Shown here piece by piece: positions 1 through 5,927 of a stretch of DNA of 6,879 nt (its first letter is position 1; the number at the start of each line of letters is the position of its first letter). The notes under the pieces are model-generated. The model saw only the letters and a list, made by a program, of their open reading frames with translations, had not been told where the DNA came from and ran no database searches. The DNA comes from JAZLIT01 sp045617525 (GTDB lineage Bacteria; Bacillota; Bacilli; Bacillales_A; Planococcaceae), in contig JAZLIT010000185.1 in NCBI GenBank assembly GCA_045617525.1, positions 1 through 6,879 on the forward strand, read 5' to 3'. Made by a program: the position numbers and the translations under genes.

Positions 1-12
1 TTTTCTAACTTT

Positions 13-41
13 ATTATAGATAAAAAAGGGTATTCTTACAA
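13..41 (-). promoter_or_regulatory. Predicted sigma-A promoter for a gene beyond the left edge
   Basis: Read on the minus strand, a TTGTAA -35 box (41-36) and a perfect TATAAT -10 box (18-13) are separated by exactly 17 bases. The -35 matches four of six consensus positions and the -10 all six. Transcription would start around position 5-7 and run out of the window to the left. It lies downstream of the yshE-side terminator, so it probably serves an independent next gene. In B. subtilis the genes following yshE are fatty-acid degradation genes (lcfA-fadR-fadB-etfBA), but the target here cannot be seen. Confidence 0.5.
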
Positions 42-73
42 ATTATTTTTACTTTTTCTACAATTTAAGCTCG

Positions 74-82
74 ATTATACCA
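74..82 (-). promoter_or_regulatory. Predicted extended -10 promoter element, leftward
   Basis: On the minus strand the sequence TGGTATAAT (82-74) is a perfect extended -10 element (TGn followed by TATAAT). No good -35 box stands 16-18 bases upstream; a TTGAAA at 98-93 is only 13 bases away. Extended -10 promoters can work without a good -35. This would be a second, upstream start for the same off-window gene served by the promoter at 41-13, with a start near position 67. The two could be alternatives or act in tandem. Confidence 0.4.
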
Positions 83-142
83 TTTTTTTCTGTTTCAAAC
101 CTTTTTCAGTATAATAGTTAGCTAAATATCGTACACGACACA

Positions 143-182
143 AATAAAATAAAGCGCTATTCAATTTAATGAATAGCGCTTT
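143..182 (-). terminator. Intrinsic terminator ending the zapA-to-yshE gene series
   Basis: A perfect 12-bp inverted repeat (151-162 with 171-182, core GCGCTATTC/GAATAGCGC) has an 8-base loop. On the minus strand it is followed by TTTATTTTATTT, the expected U-rich tail. It begins 17 bases after the stop codon of the small ORF and about 100 bases after yshE. On the + strand only a short T-run follows, so termination should be mainly leftward. That the hairpin comes just after the small ORF rather than just after yshE supports including the small ORF in the transcript. Confidence 0.85.
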
Positions 183-199
183 TATCTCAACTTTATCAA

Positions 200-274
200 C
201 TACATTAAATACCAAACACCAACAATCACAAACAATAAGGCTACAACTAGTAAAATCTTCGCTAATTTTTCCAT
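200..274 (-). CDS. Predicted single-helix membrane micropeptide downstream of yshE
   Basis: This ORF encodes 24 residues from the second of two adjacent ATG codons (274) or 25 from the first (277). The peptide begins MEKLAKILLVV and ends FVIVGVWYLM before a TAG stop. After a short lysine-containing N-terminus (MEKLAK) it has about 18 uninterrupted hydrophobic residues, enough for one membrane span, probably with the N-terminus inside by the positive-inside rule. A ribosome binding site AGGAG (286-282) overlaps the yshE TAG stop codon (287-285). It stands 4 bases before the first ATG and 7 before the second, so translation is likely coupled to yshE. The transcript terminator follows 17 bases later. 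I recognise no family. Its position suggests a partner or regulator of the DUF350 membrane protein, but that is inference. It could instead be a chance ORF in AT-rich sequence, though a start, binding site, full helix and stop all in the right place argue against it. Confidence 0.62.
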   Translation of the reverse strand: MEKLAKILLVVALLFVIVGVWYLM

Positions 275-284
275 CATCAATCTC

Positions 285-698
285 CTATGCGATACTTGCA
301 CCGATGACAAATGATAGACCTACTGAAATTGTAAATGAAATTAACCCAACAGAACGATTATCATTTTTAATTTCTTCATCCACATTAAATTTCGGTGTTA
401 AAAATTCAAATAAAAAATAAGCGAATATTAGAAGGATAAAGCCGAAGAAGCCCCATGCTAGCATTTCAACAAACGTTGAATGGCGTTCAATTGAGTACCG
501 GAAGATATTACAAATCCCTACGATTTTTCCCCCAGTAGCTAAAGCCACTGCGATATTACCCTTTTTTATTTCTTCCCAGTTATTATACTTTGTCACCACT
601 TCAAACATTAGCATTGAAACGACTAAACAAAGTACTACGACGCTAAAATAGCCCGCTGACTGAACAAATGGATTTTCCCAAAACCCTGAATTTTGCAC
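285..698 (-). CDS. yshE: DUF350 family membrane protein, YshE-like
   Basis: This is a small integral membrane protein with about four predicted helices (roughly residues 15-35, 47-65, 77-100 and 116-135 of 137). It carries the two-fold internal repeat of DUF350: EEIKKGN at 42-48 in the first half and EEIKNDN at 108-114 in the second, each after an F-E-x-x-T stretch and before a membrane helix. The molecular function of the family is unknown. In B. subtilis the same gene, yshE, also follows mutS2. I chose the GTG at 698 because GGGAG (711-707) lies 8 bases upstream. The in-frame GTG at 707 would give 140 residues but overlaps that binding site and has none of its own. The start is 19 bases after the mutS2 stop, so the two genes are surely cotranscribed. 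The stop codon overlaps the binding site of a tiny membrane-peptide ORF. Confidence 0.88.
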   Translation of the reverse strand: MQNSGFWENPFVQSAGYFSVVVLCLVVSMLMFEVVTKYNNWEEIKKGNIAVALATGGKIVGICNIFRYSIERHSTFVEMLAWGFFGFILLIFAYFLFEFLTPKFNVDEEIKNDNRSVGLISFTISVGLSFVIGASIA

Positions 699-717
699 AT
701 GAATCACTCCCGCACTG

Positions 718-3084
718 TTACTTCAATTCAACTATAGTGACGCCAAAACCGCCTTCGCCTGCCTCACCATAACGATACGTTTTCACGCGCTTATTGCCTT
801 TCAAATACGATTGAATCCCCTGGCGTAACGCTCCTGTACCTTTACCATGAATAATCGATACCCGATGGTAATTCGATAAAATGGCATCATCAATATATTT
901 CTCTGTACGAATTAACGCATCCTCATAACGTTCGCCACGAAGATCTAATTCAAGCTTCACCTGCTCACTACGGTTTTTCACATGTGTCATTGTACGCACG
1001 ACTTGCTCTTTTTCTGGCTTCAAATATTGAAGATCGGCCTCTGGTAATTTCATTTTTAAAATACCAATTTGAACAACCCATTCATTTTTCGCCTTTTTCT
1101 CAATAAGCGTCCCTTTTTGACCATAGCTTAACACTTTCACTTCATCGCCAACTTGTAAATTATGAACGCGTTCACGATTCGCAATAGCCTTCTGCAGCAC
1201 TTTATTATCTTTTGGTGCAGCATCATCTAAACGTTTTCTGGCATCAATTAATTCATGCTCCTTCACATTTGAAGCTGCCTGTTTTTTCATTTCTTTAAGT
1301 TCCGTAATAATTTGCTCGGCCTCACGCTTAGCTTCATCTACTAGCTTACGTGCTTTATCTTTCGCCTTTTTCTCAAGCGCTTCTTTTTTCTCATCATATG
1401 CGCGCAGGCGTGCTTCTAAATCTGCTTTAATTTCTTCTGCTTCTTTTAATAACACATGCGCTTGATCAGCTTCACGTTCTGAACGAAGACGACTTTCTTC
1501 TAACGATGCAATCATCGACTCTACTTCATGTCGATCTGTACCCGTAAATGTTTTGGCACGATCAATAATATTAGCACGAAGACCTAAACGCGTTGAAATT
1601 TCAAACGCATTCGAACGACCTGGCACACCAATTAATAAACGATACGTCGGGCTCAATGTTTCTACATTAAATTCCACACTTGCATTGACCACACTTGAAC
1701 GGTTGTACCCATATGCTTTTAACTCAGGGTAGTGAGTTGTCGCCATAACACGGGCGCCGTAACCTACTACTTCATCTAAAATGGAAATCGCAAGGGCTGC
1801 TCCTTCTTGTGGGTCTGTTCCTGCACCAAGCTCATCAAATAATACTAATGATTTATCATCAAACTTTGATAAAATATCAACTATGTTCACCATATGAGAT
1901 GAGAACGTTGAAAGGCTTTGCTCGATTGATTGCTCGTCTCCGATATCCGCGAAAATTTGCTCGAATACAGCAAGCTCTGAACCATCTAATGCTGGTACCG
2001 GTAAGCCAGCCTGCGCCATTAACGTACATAACCCGACTGTTTTCAGCGTTACTGTTTTACCACCTGTATTTGGTCCGGTAATAACAATTGCATTAAATTC
2101 ATCGCCAAGTTCAATTGTATTAGGCACTGCTTCTTCAATCGATAGTAGTGGATGACGGGCACGCACTAAGCGAATATAGCCGTCCTTATTCATTTTTGGC
2201 ATTGTACATTTATTGGCCTGCCCATATTTACCTTTTGCTAAAATTACATCAATTTCACCTAATAAACCAACAAGCACAAAAATATCATGCGCAACCTCCT
2301 GTACCTTCGCAGATAGTTCCACTAAAATACGCTCGATTTCAGCCTGTTCCTTCATTTTCAATCGCTGTACTTCATTATTTGCCTGAACAACTGCATCCGG
2401 TTCGATAAATAGCGTTTGCCCAGATGCTGATTGGTCGTGCACGACGCCACCATAATGACTACGGTATTCTTGCTTAACCGGAATTACAAATCGATCATTT
2501 CGAATCGTAATAATTTGATCAGATAACATTTTCGCAGCATTTGAACCGCGAATCATGCTTTCTAATTTACCACGTACTTTTGCTTCCTCACTGCGCAATG
2601 ATTGACGAATTGAACGAAGCGCTGTACTTGCTGAGTCCATCACGCCACCATTTTCATCGATACAATCATTAATTTCATTTTGTAGGCCCGTTAATAATGG
2701 CAATTGCTCTTTACGACTGATAAAATGTGGAATAGCAATCGCATCTTCTGATTCAATATCCTCAATAAAATTGCGTAAAATTCTGCTCGCGCGAATTGTG
2801 CTCGAGATTTCCATCAATTCTACGGGGCTCAGTGTACCGCCAATCTGTGCACGCTTTGCATGTGGACGCACATCAAAAATACCACCCAGTGGCACATTGG
2901 CCTTCACGCGTAGAATCGATAAGCCCTCATCCATTTCCTCTAGAAGTTCTACAACTGTATCAAATTCAGTTTCCGGCACTAATTCTTCAAGTGCACCTTT
3001 ACCAATTGATGATGTACAATATTTCGCAACTTGTTCGCGTACTTTATTAAATTCTAGTGTTTTCAATGCTCTTTTTTCGATCAC
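718..3084 (-). CDS. mutS2: MutS2 family ATPase with C-terminal Smr domain
   Basis: This is a full-length MutS2 protein (788 residues), lacking the mismatch-recognition domain of MutS. In order it has a helical lever/core region (about 1-300) and an ABC-type ATPase with Walker A GPNTGGKT (337-344), signature region SLSTFSSHM (390-398), Walker B ending in D417-E418 and switch histidine H451. A long charged coiled coil follows (about 515-610), then a small KOW-like beta region (about 642-690) and a C-terminal Smr domain with LDLRG (713-717) and HGKGTGALR (746-754). Family members have been linked to control of homologous recombination through branched DNA. In B. subtilis MutS2 has also been linked to sensing and splitting collided ribosomes, with the Smr domain binding or cutting nucleic acid. 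All ATPase and Smr motifs look intact. The GTG start has an ideal AGGAGG (3097-3092) 7 bases upstream. It follows polX by 24 bases and precedes yshE closely. Confidence 0.97.
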   Translation of the reverse strand: MIEKRALKTLEFNKVREQVAKYCTSSIGKGALEELVPETEFDTVVELLEEMDEGLSILRVKANVPLGGIFDVRPHAKRAQIGGTLSPVELMEISSTIRASRILRNFIEDIESEDAIAIPHFISRKEQLPLLTGLQNEINDCIDENGGVMDSASTALRSIRQSLRSEEAKVRGKLESMIRGSNAAKMLSDQIITIRNDRFVIPVKQEYRSHYGGVVHDQSASGQTLFIEPDAVVQANNEVQRLKMKEQAEIERILVELSAKVQEVAHDIFVLVGLLGEIDVILAKGKYGQANKCTMPKMNKDGYIRLVRARHPLLSIEEAVPNTIELGDEFNAIVITGPNTGGKTVTLKTVGLCTLMAQAGLPVPALDGSELAVFEQIFADIGDEQSIEQSLSTFSSHMVNIVDILSKFDDKSLVLFDELGAGTDPQEGAALAISILDEVVGYGARVMATTHYPELKAYGYNRSSVVNASVEFNVETLSPTYRLLIGVPGRSNAFEISTRLGLRANIIDRAKTFTGTDRHEVESMIASLEESRLRSEREADQAHVLLKEAEEIKADLEARLRAYDEKKEALEKKAKDKARKLVDEAKREAEQIITELKEMKKQAASNVKEHELIDARKRLDDAAPKDNKVLQKAIANRERVHNLQVGDEVKVLSYGQKGTLIEKKAKNEWVVQIGILKMKLPEADLQYLKPEKEQVVRTMTHVKNRSEQVKLELDLRGERYEDALIRTEKYIDDAILSNYHRVSIIHGKGTGALRQGIQSYLKGNKRVKTYRYGEAGEGGFGVTIVELK

Positions 3085-3108
3085 GAGAACACCTCCTGTA
3101 TTTTATAA

Positions 3109-4821
3109 TTAGTTTTTATTTTTTCGGATAAACGCTTCAAACTGCTCAAGCGTCCATGTATTGACGATTAAGTCCTTTTTTAACCATGCTTTTTGCGCAT
3201 ATTTTGTGCCTATATCCATAAATCGTAATTGATCAATCGCATGTGCGTCTGTATTAATCGCAATTGGAACATTTTTCTCCATCGCGAGTACAAGATACTC
3301 CACGCATAAATCAAGGCGATGCGGATTGGCATTTAACTCTAAAATTTTGCCTGATGCAGCAGCCCAGTCGATTAAAGTAGGTACGTCAGGATCATAGCCA
3401 CCACGTTGGCCAACAATACGTCCAGTTGGATGCGCAATCATATGCACATAGGGGTTGTCGATTGCTGTTTTTAAACGCGCCATAATTTTATCCTGCGATT
3501 GCGTAAAACTCGAGTGAATCGATGCGATGACAAAATCCAATTCTTTCAGAACATCATCCTCAAAATCAAGCGAGCCATTCGGTAAAATATCCATCTCCGT
3601 TCCACGATACAAGCGGAAGTTAGGATGCGTTTCATTAAAGACCATAATTTCCTTCGCCTGCTCTGCTAAACGTTCTGGTGTTAAACCATTTGCCACCTTT
3701 AAGTACTGTGAGTGATCTGTTACGACTGCGTGTGTATAACCACGATCAATTAGCGCTTCACCCATTTCAGTTACAGAATGTGCACCATCTGACCAAGTTG
3801 TATGCAAATGTAAATCAGACACAATATCAGCTAGGCTCACTAAACCAGGGAGTTCATCTAAACGATCAAGCTCCTTACCCGATTCACGTACAGTTGGTGG
3901 AATAAATGGTAAATCGAAATGCGCAAAGAAAGCTTCCTCTGTTTCAAAAGTCACCATCGTGCCATCCTCTTGTTCTACCCCGTACTCACTAATTTTTTTC
4001 CCTTGTTCTTTTGCAAGCTGACGCATACGGATATTATGATCCTTCGAGCCTGTAAAATGATGCAATGCAGTTGCGTATTCAGATAATTTCACTAAACGAA
4101 AATCAACACTAACAGGCTCTTCTTGATCTAAAATAACTGAAATTTTCGTGTCTCCAGCAGCGATTGTTTCTAAAATTACAAGCTGAGATAAGATGGTATC
4201 ACGTACAACCTCATGTTGCTCTGTCGCAATAATAAAATCAACATCCTTACTCGTTTCACTTACACGACGGAAGCTGCCTGCTACAGAGAATTTTTGGATT
4301 TCTACTATACTTGCAAGCAATTGATTAATTTCCAGTACAACTGGCTCAAGTTGCCAAGCTGGTAAACGCTCCGCACGCTGTCCAAAGCTCTCTAGCTCCT
4401 TCAAGATCTTTTCTTCTGTTTTCTTACCGAATCCAGCTAATGCTTGTACTTGTCCCGACTCGCAAGAAGCCTTCAATGTTTCTGCATCTATAATATTCAA
4501 TTCTTGATATAGCTTAGCTAGCTTCTTCCCACCTAATCCCGGTAGCTTCATTAAGGGAATAAGCCCTTTTGGCACAACCTCTTCTAATTCATTTACAACA
4601 CTTGAAACACCTGTTTCAAGCAATTCTAAAATAACGGCAGCCGTTCCCTTACCTATGCCTTTTATTTCAGTAATATCATCGATTTCACTTAAAGAGCGTA
4701 CATCTGCCTCTAGTGCAGCTGCAGCCTTTCGAAATGCGGAAACTTTAAATGTATTTTCACCCTGTAGCTCCAAATATAGAGCAATTTTCTCTAATGTACG
4801 AATGACTATTTTTTTATTCAT
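3109..4821 (-). CDS. polX: Family X DNA polymerase with PHP 3'-5' exonuclease domain
   Basis: This is a bacterial PolX of 570 residues, used in gap filling during base excision repair. The N-terminal part has helix-hairpin-helix DNA-binding motifs (GIGKGTAAV near 55, LPGLGGKK near 93, GFGKK near 130). The polymerase core has GSFRR (182-186) and three catalytic aspartates, D193 and D195 in SKDVDF and D240 in VSVDF. The PHP domain (about 330-570) keeps its metal ligands: D336-L-H338-L-H340, TDH ending at H370, E409 and D411 in GTEMDILPNG, H436, H464 and D525/H527 in NTDAH. Both activities should therefore be present. Two ATG codons stand side by side. The second (4821) is 7 bases from GGAGG (4833-4829) and matches the family's MxKK beginning, whereas the first (4824, 571 residues) is only 4 bases away. 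Just upstream lies a strong terminator that separates it from cvpA. Confidence 0.97.
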   Translation of the reverse strand: MNKKIVIRTLEKIALYLELQGENTFKVSAFRKAAAALEADVRSLSEIDDITEIKGIGKGTAAVILELLETGVSSVVNELEEVVPKGLIPLMKLPGLGGKKLAKLYQELNIIDAETLKASCESGQVQALAGFGKKTEEKILKELESFGQRAERLPAWQLEPVVLEINQLLASIVEIQKFSVAGSFRRVSETSKDVDFIIATEQHEVVRDTILSQLVILETIAAGDTKISVILDQEEPVSVDFRLVKLSEYATALHHFTGSKDHNIRMRQLAKEQGKKISEYGVEQEDGTMVTFETEEAFFAHFDLPFIPPTVRESGKELDRLDELPGLVSLADIVSDLHLHTTWSDGAHSVTEMGEALIDRGYTHAVVTDHSQYLKVANGLTPERLAEQAKEIMVFNETHPNFRLYRGTEMDILPNGSLDFEDDVLKELDFVIASIHSSFTQSQDKIMARLKTAIDNPYVHMIAHPTGRIVGQRGGYDPDVPTLIDWAAASGKILELNANPHRLDLCVEYLVLAMEKNVPIAINTDAHAIDQLRFMDIGTKYAQKAWLKKDLIVNTWTLEQFEAFIRKNKN

Positions 4822-4845
4822 CATCTAACCTCCATATATCGCTTT

Positions 4846-4878
4846 AAAAAAAGCCTCTCCCGAAAATCGAGAGAAGCT
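4846..4878 (-). terminator. Internal intrinsic terminator/attenuator between cvpA and polX
   Basis: On the minus strand GCTTCTCTCG (4877-4868) pairs over ten positions with CGGGAGAGGC (4862-4853), including two G-U pairs. The loop is ATTTT, an extra A-U pair closes the base, and seven uridines (4852-4846) follow directly. This is a textbook intrinsic terminator 20 bases after the cvpA stop. Only 12 bases separate the last U from the polX ribosome binding site, so no complete promoter fits between. It should reduce, not abolish, transcription of polX, mutS2 and yshE, and it may set unequal dosage between the two halves of the operon. The + strand copy lacks a T-run, so it works leftward only. 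Confidence 0.85.
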
Positions 4879-4897
4879 CAGTCACGTTGATTTTCAA

Positions 4898-5437
4898 TTA
4901 CTTCGTGTAGCTATACCACCAATTTTGGAACATACTCGTAATGAACGGTGTATGCTCTAATACTAGTCCAGTTAAAATTGATTTATTCAAAATTACTTGA
5001 ATGCTGTTAATTGGCACGAGTGCTAAAACATAAAGCGCAATAAATAATAAAAGATAAAATTCAACTAAGCCCAAAACAGCACCTAATAAACGATTGATTG
5101 AATTTAAAACAGGTAAATACATAATAAAATCAAATATTGATGCAATAATTTGTAAAATAATTTTCACTGCGAAAAAAATGACGGCAAAGGCAAGTATGTT
5201 ATAAAACGTTGCGTCAATGTCAAGCGACTCAATTACCACCGATACTGTCGAATCCTCATTAAAGCCTGGATATGGTACCCATAGCACAAATAGCTCAGCT
5301 AGTGGTTTGTAATATATGTATGCTACGATTAATGCAATTACGAAGCCACCCATATGCACTGCCTGTACGATTAAGCCTCGTTTAGCTCCAACAATTAATC
5401 CTGCTACCAAAATAATTAAGATAAGTAAGTCTAGCAT
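4898..5437 (-). CDS. cvpA: CvpA family membrane protein (YshB-like)
   Basis: This is a 179-residue membrane protein with four predicted helices (about 2-17, 24-43, 79-103 and 117-141). It has CvpA-family features: an N-terminal LDLLILIIL start, the G-A-K-R-G-L-I turn (17-23) between helices 1 and 2, and a P-V-L-N-S-I-N-R-L-L-G-A-V-L-G-L stretch (109-124) leading into helix 4. The family is named for E. coli CvpA, needed for colicin V production. The biochemical role of the Bacillales protein is not settled, and a cell-envelope role is the usual guess. The ATG is 5 bases after the zapA stop. Its ribosome binding site AAAGGA (5452-5447, 9 bases upstream) lies inside the end of zapA, so the two are probably translationally coupled. 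A terminator follows the gene. Confidence 0.9.
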   Translation of the reverse strand: MLDLLILIILVAGLIVGAKRGLIVQAVHMGGFVIALIVAYIYYKPLAELFVLWVPYPGFNEDSTVSVVIESLDIDATFYNILAFAVIFFAVKIILQIIASIFDFIMYLPVLNSINRLLGAVLGLVEFYLLLFIALYVLALVPINSIQVILNKSILTGLVLEHTPFITSMFQNWWYSYTK

Positions 5438-5442
5438 TCACT

Positions 5443-5703
5443 TCAATCCTTTAGTTTTTTAACTTGTTCTTCAAGTAGTTCTATTTGTTCTTTTAATTTT
5501 AAATATTCATGGACAGCATTGACCGCTGTTAGGACAGCTAATTTACTCGTATCTAATGATTTATTATTCTTTCCAATATCACGCATTTGCTCATCGACCA
5601 TTTTTGCGACAAGTTGCATATGGCCTGCGCTCTCTGGTCCGACAATTTTATATGTATGACCGTATATTTCTACTAAAACACGATTTTTTTCTTGTTCAGT
5701 CAC
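5443..5703 (-). CDS. zapA: Cell division protein ZapA (Z-ring associated)
   Basis: This 86-residue cytoplasmic protein binds and bundles FtsZ filaments at the division site. It has the ZapA fold: an N-terminal strand pair (VLVEIYGHTYKIVG, about 9-22), a short helical region (HMQLVAKMVDEQM), the conserved LDTSKLAVLTAVNAVHEY (50-67), and a C-terminal coiled coil rich in K, E and L (about 66-86). I chose the GTG at 5703 because GGAGG (5716-5712) lies 8 bases upstream and the length then matches the roughly 85-residue Bacillus proteins. A longer frame from a TTG at 5724 would add seven residues, encode the binding site itself and lack a site of its own. It is the first gene of the leftward series, followed by cvpA after 5 bases. 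A likely promoter is at 5826-5797. Confidence 0.93.
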   Translation of the reverse strand: MTEQEKNRVLVEIYGHTYKIVGPESAGHMQLVAKMVDEQMRDIGKNNKSLDTSKLAVLTAVNAVHEYLKLKEQIELLEEQVKKLKD

Positions 5704-5716
5704 GTTTAATCCCTCC

Positions 5717-5750
5717 ACAGGCAAGTTGTTACCCTGTCAAATTCCTTGCC
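5717..5750 (-). promoter_or_regulatory. Two competing small stems in the zapA 5' leader
   Basis: On the minus strand GGCAAG (5750-5745) is complementary to CTTGCC (5725-5720), and ACAGG (5737-5733) is complementary to CCTGT (5721-5717). Both use bases 5721-5720, so only one stem can form at a time. The second would end one base before the GGAGG ribosome binding site of zapA. The stems are short (6 and 5 bp) with loops of 19 and 11 bases, so this may be chance. There is no match to a riboswitch class I know. Confidence 0.2.
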
Positions 5751-5796
5751 AGACGATATCTTACTGTACATTTATAAACGATTTTTTACAATTATT

Positions 5797-5826
5797 ATCA
5801 TACCATCTCTAGAATATACATAGCAA
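5797..5826 (-). promoter_or_regulatory. Predicted promoter for zapA
   Basis: On the minus strand a TTGCTA -35 (5826-5821) and a TATGAT -10 (5802-5797) are separated by 18 bases. The -10 is preceded by TGG, giving an extended -10 element (TGn). A start near 5790 would give a leader of about 87 bases before the zapA GTG. It is the best sigma-A-like match in the divergent region on this strand. A weaker alternative is TTGTAA (5791-5786) with TACAGT (5768-5763) at 17 bases. Confidence 0.5.
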
Positions 5827-5840
5827 CTACTACCCCAATA

Positions 5841-5869
5841 TTGTCACGCCCTTGTCCAAATTAGATATT
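5841..5869 (+). promoter_or_regulatory. Possible upstream promoter for rnhC
   Basis: TTGTCA (5841-5846) matches five of six -35 consensus bases. GATATT (5864-5869) follows after exactly 17 bases and matches four of six -10 positions. Transcription would start near 5876, about 50 bases before the rnhC start. It is weaker at the -10 than a final promoter should be, so it may be an alternative to the one at 5873-5900. Confidence 0.35.
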
Positions 5870-5872
5870 ATT

Positions 5873-5900
5873 TTGGAAAAAACGGTAAACCATGTACAAT
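5873..5900 (+). promoter_or_regulatory. Predicted proximal promoter for rnhC
   Basis: TTGGAA (5873-5878) and TACAAT (5895-5900) are separated by 16 bases, matching four and five consensus positions. The start would fall near 5907, leaving a short leader that contains the AGGAG ribosome binding site (5916-5920). The in-frame upstream ATG at 5892 overlaps this -10 box and would not be transcribed from it, which supports the rnhC start at 5928. Confidence 0.45.
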
Positions 5901-5927
5901 AAAAACAAGGAAATGAGGAGAATCAAA

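Noticed and set aside
110..115. TATAAT on the + strand
   Set aside because: No matching -35 box is present and the only rightward target would be the antisense ORF at 169-420.
5..121. Imperfect inverted repeat (5-19 and 107-121) around the left-edge promoters
   Set aside because: It matches only with a gap, is made almost wholly of A and T, and spans more than 80 bases, so chance is the simpler explanation.
169..420. + strand ORF of 83 codons opposite yshE and the small ORF
   Set aside because: It begins inside the terminator hairpin, has no ribosome binding site, resembles no protein family I know and lies antisense to a well-supported gene.
1809..3112. Several + strand ORFs of 84-113 codons opposite mutS2
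   Set aside because: They are antisense shadows of mutS2 codon structure, lacking ribosome binding sites and domain features.
3527..3905. + strand ORFs opposite polX
   Set aside because: They are antisense to intact catalytic motifs of PolX and show no start signal.
5735..5740. Perfect TTGACA on the minus strand upstream of zapA
   Set aside because: At 17 bases the -10 position would be the GGAGG ribosome binding site itself, so it cannot drive zapA.
5892..5927. Upstream ATG giving rnhC 12 extra residues
   Set aside because: It lacks a ribosome binding site, overlaps the predicted -10 box and adds residues foreign to RNase HIII proteins, while the ATG at 5928 has AGGAG at ideal spacing.
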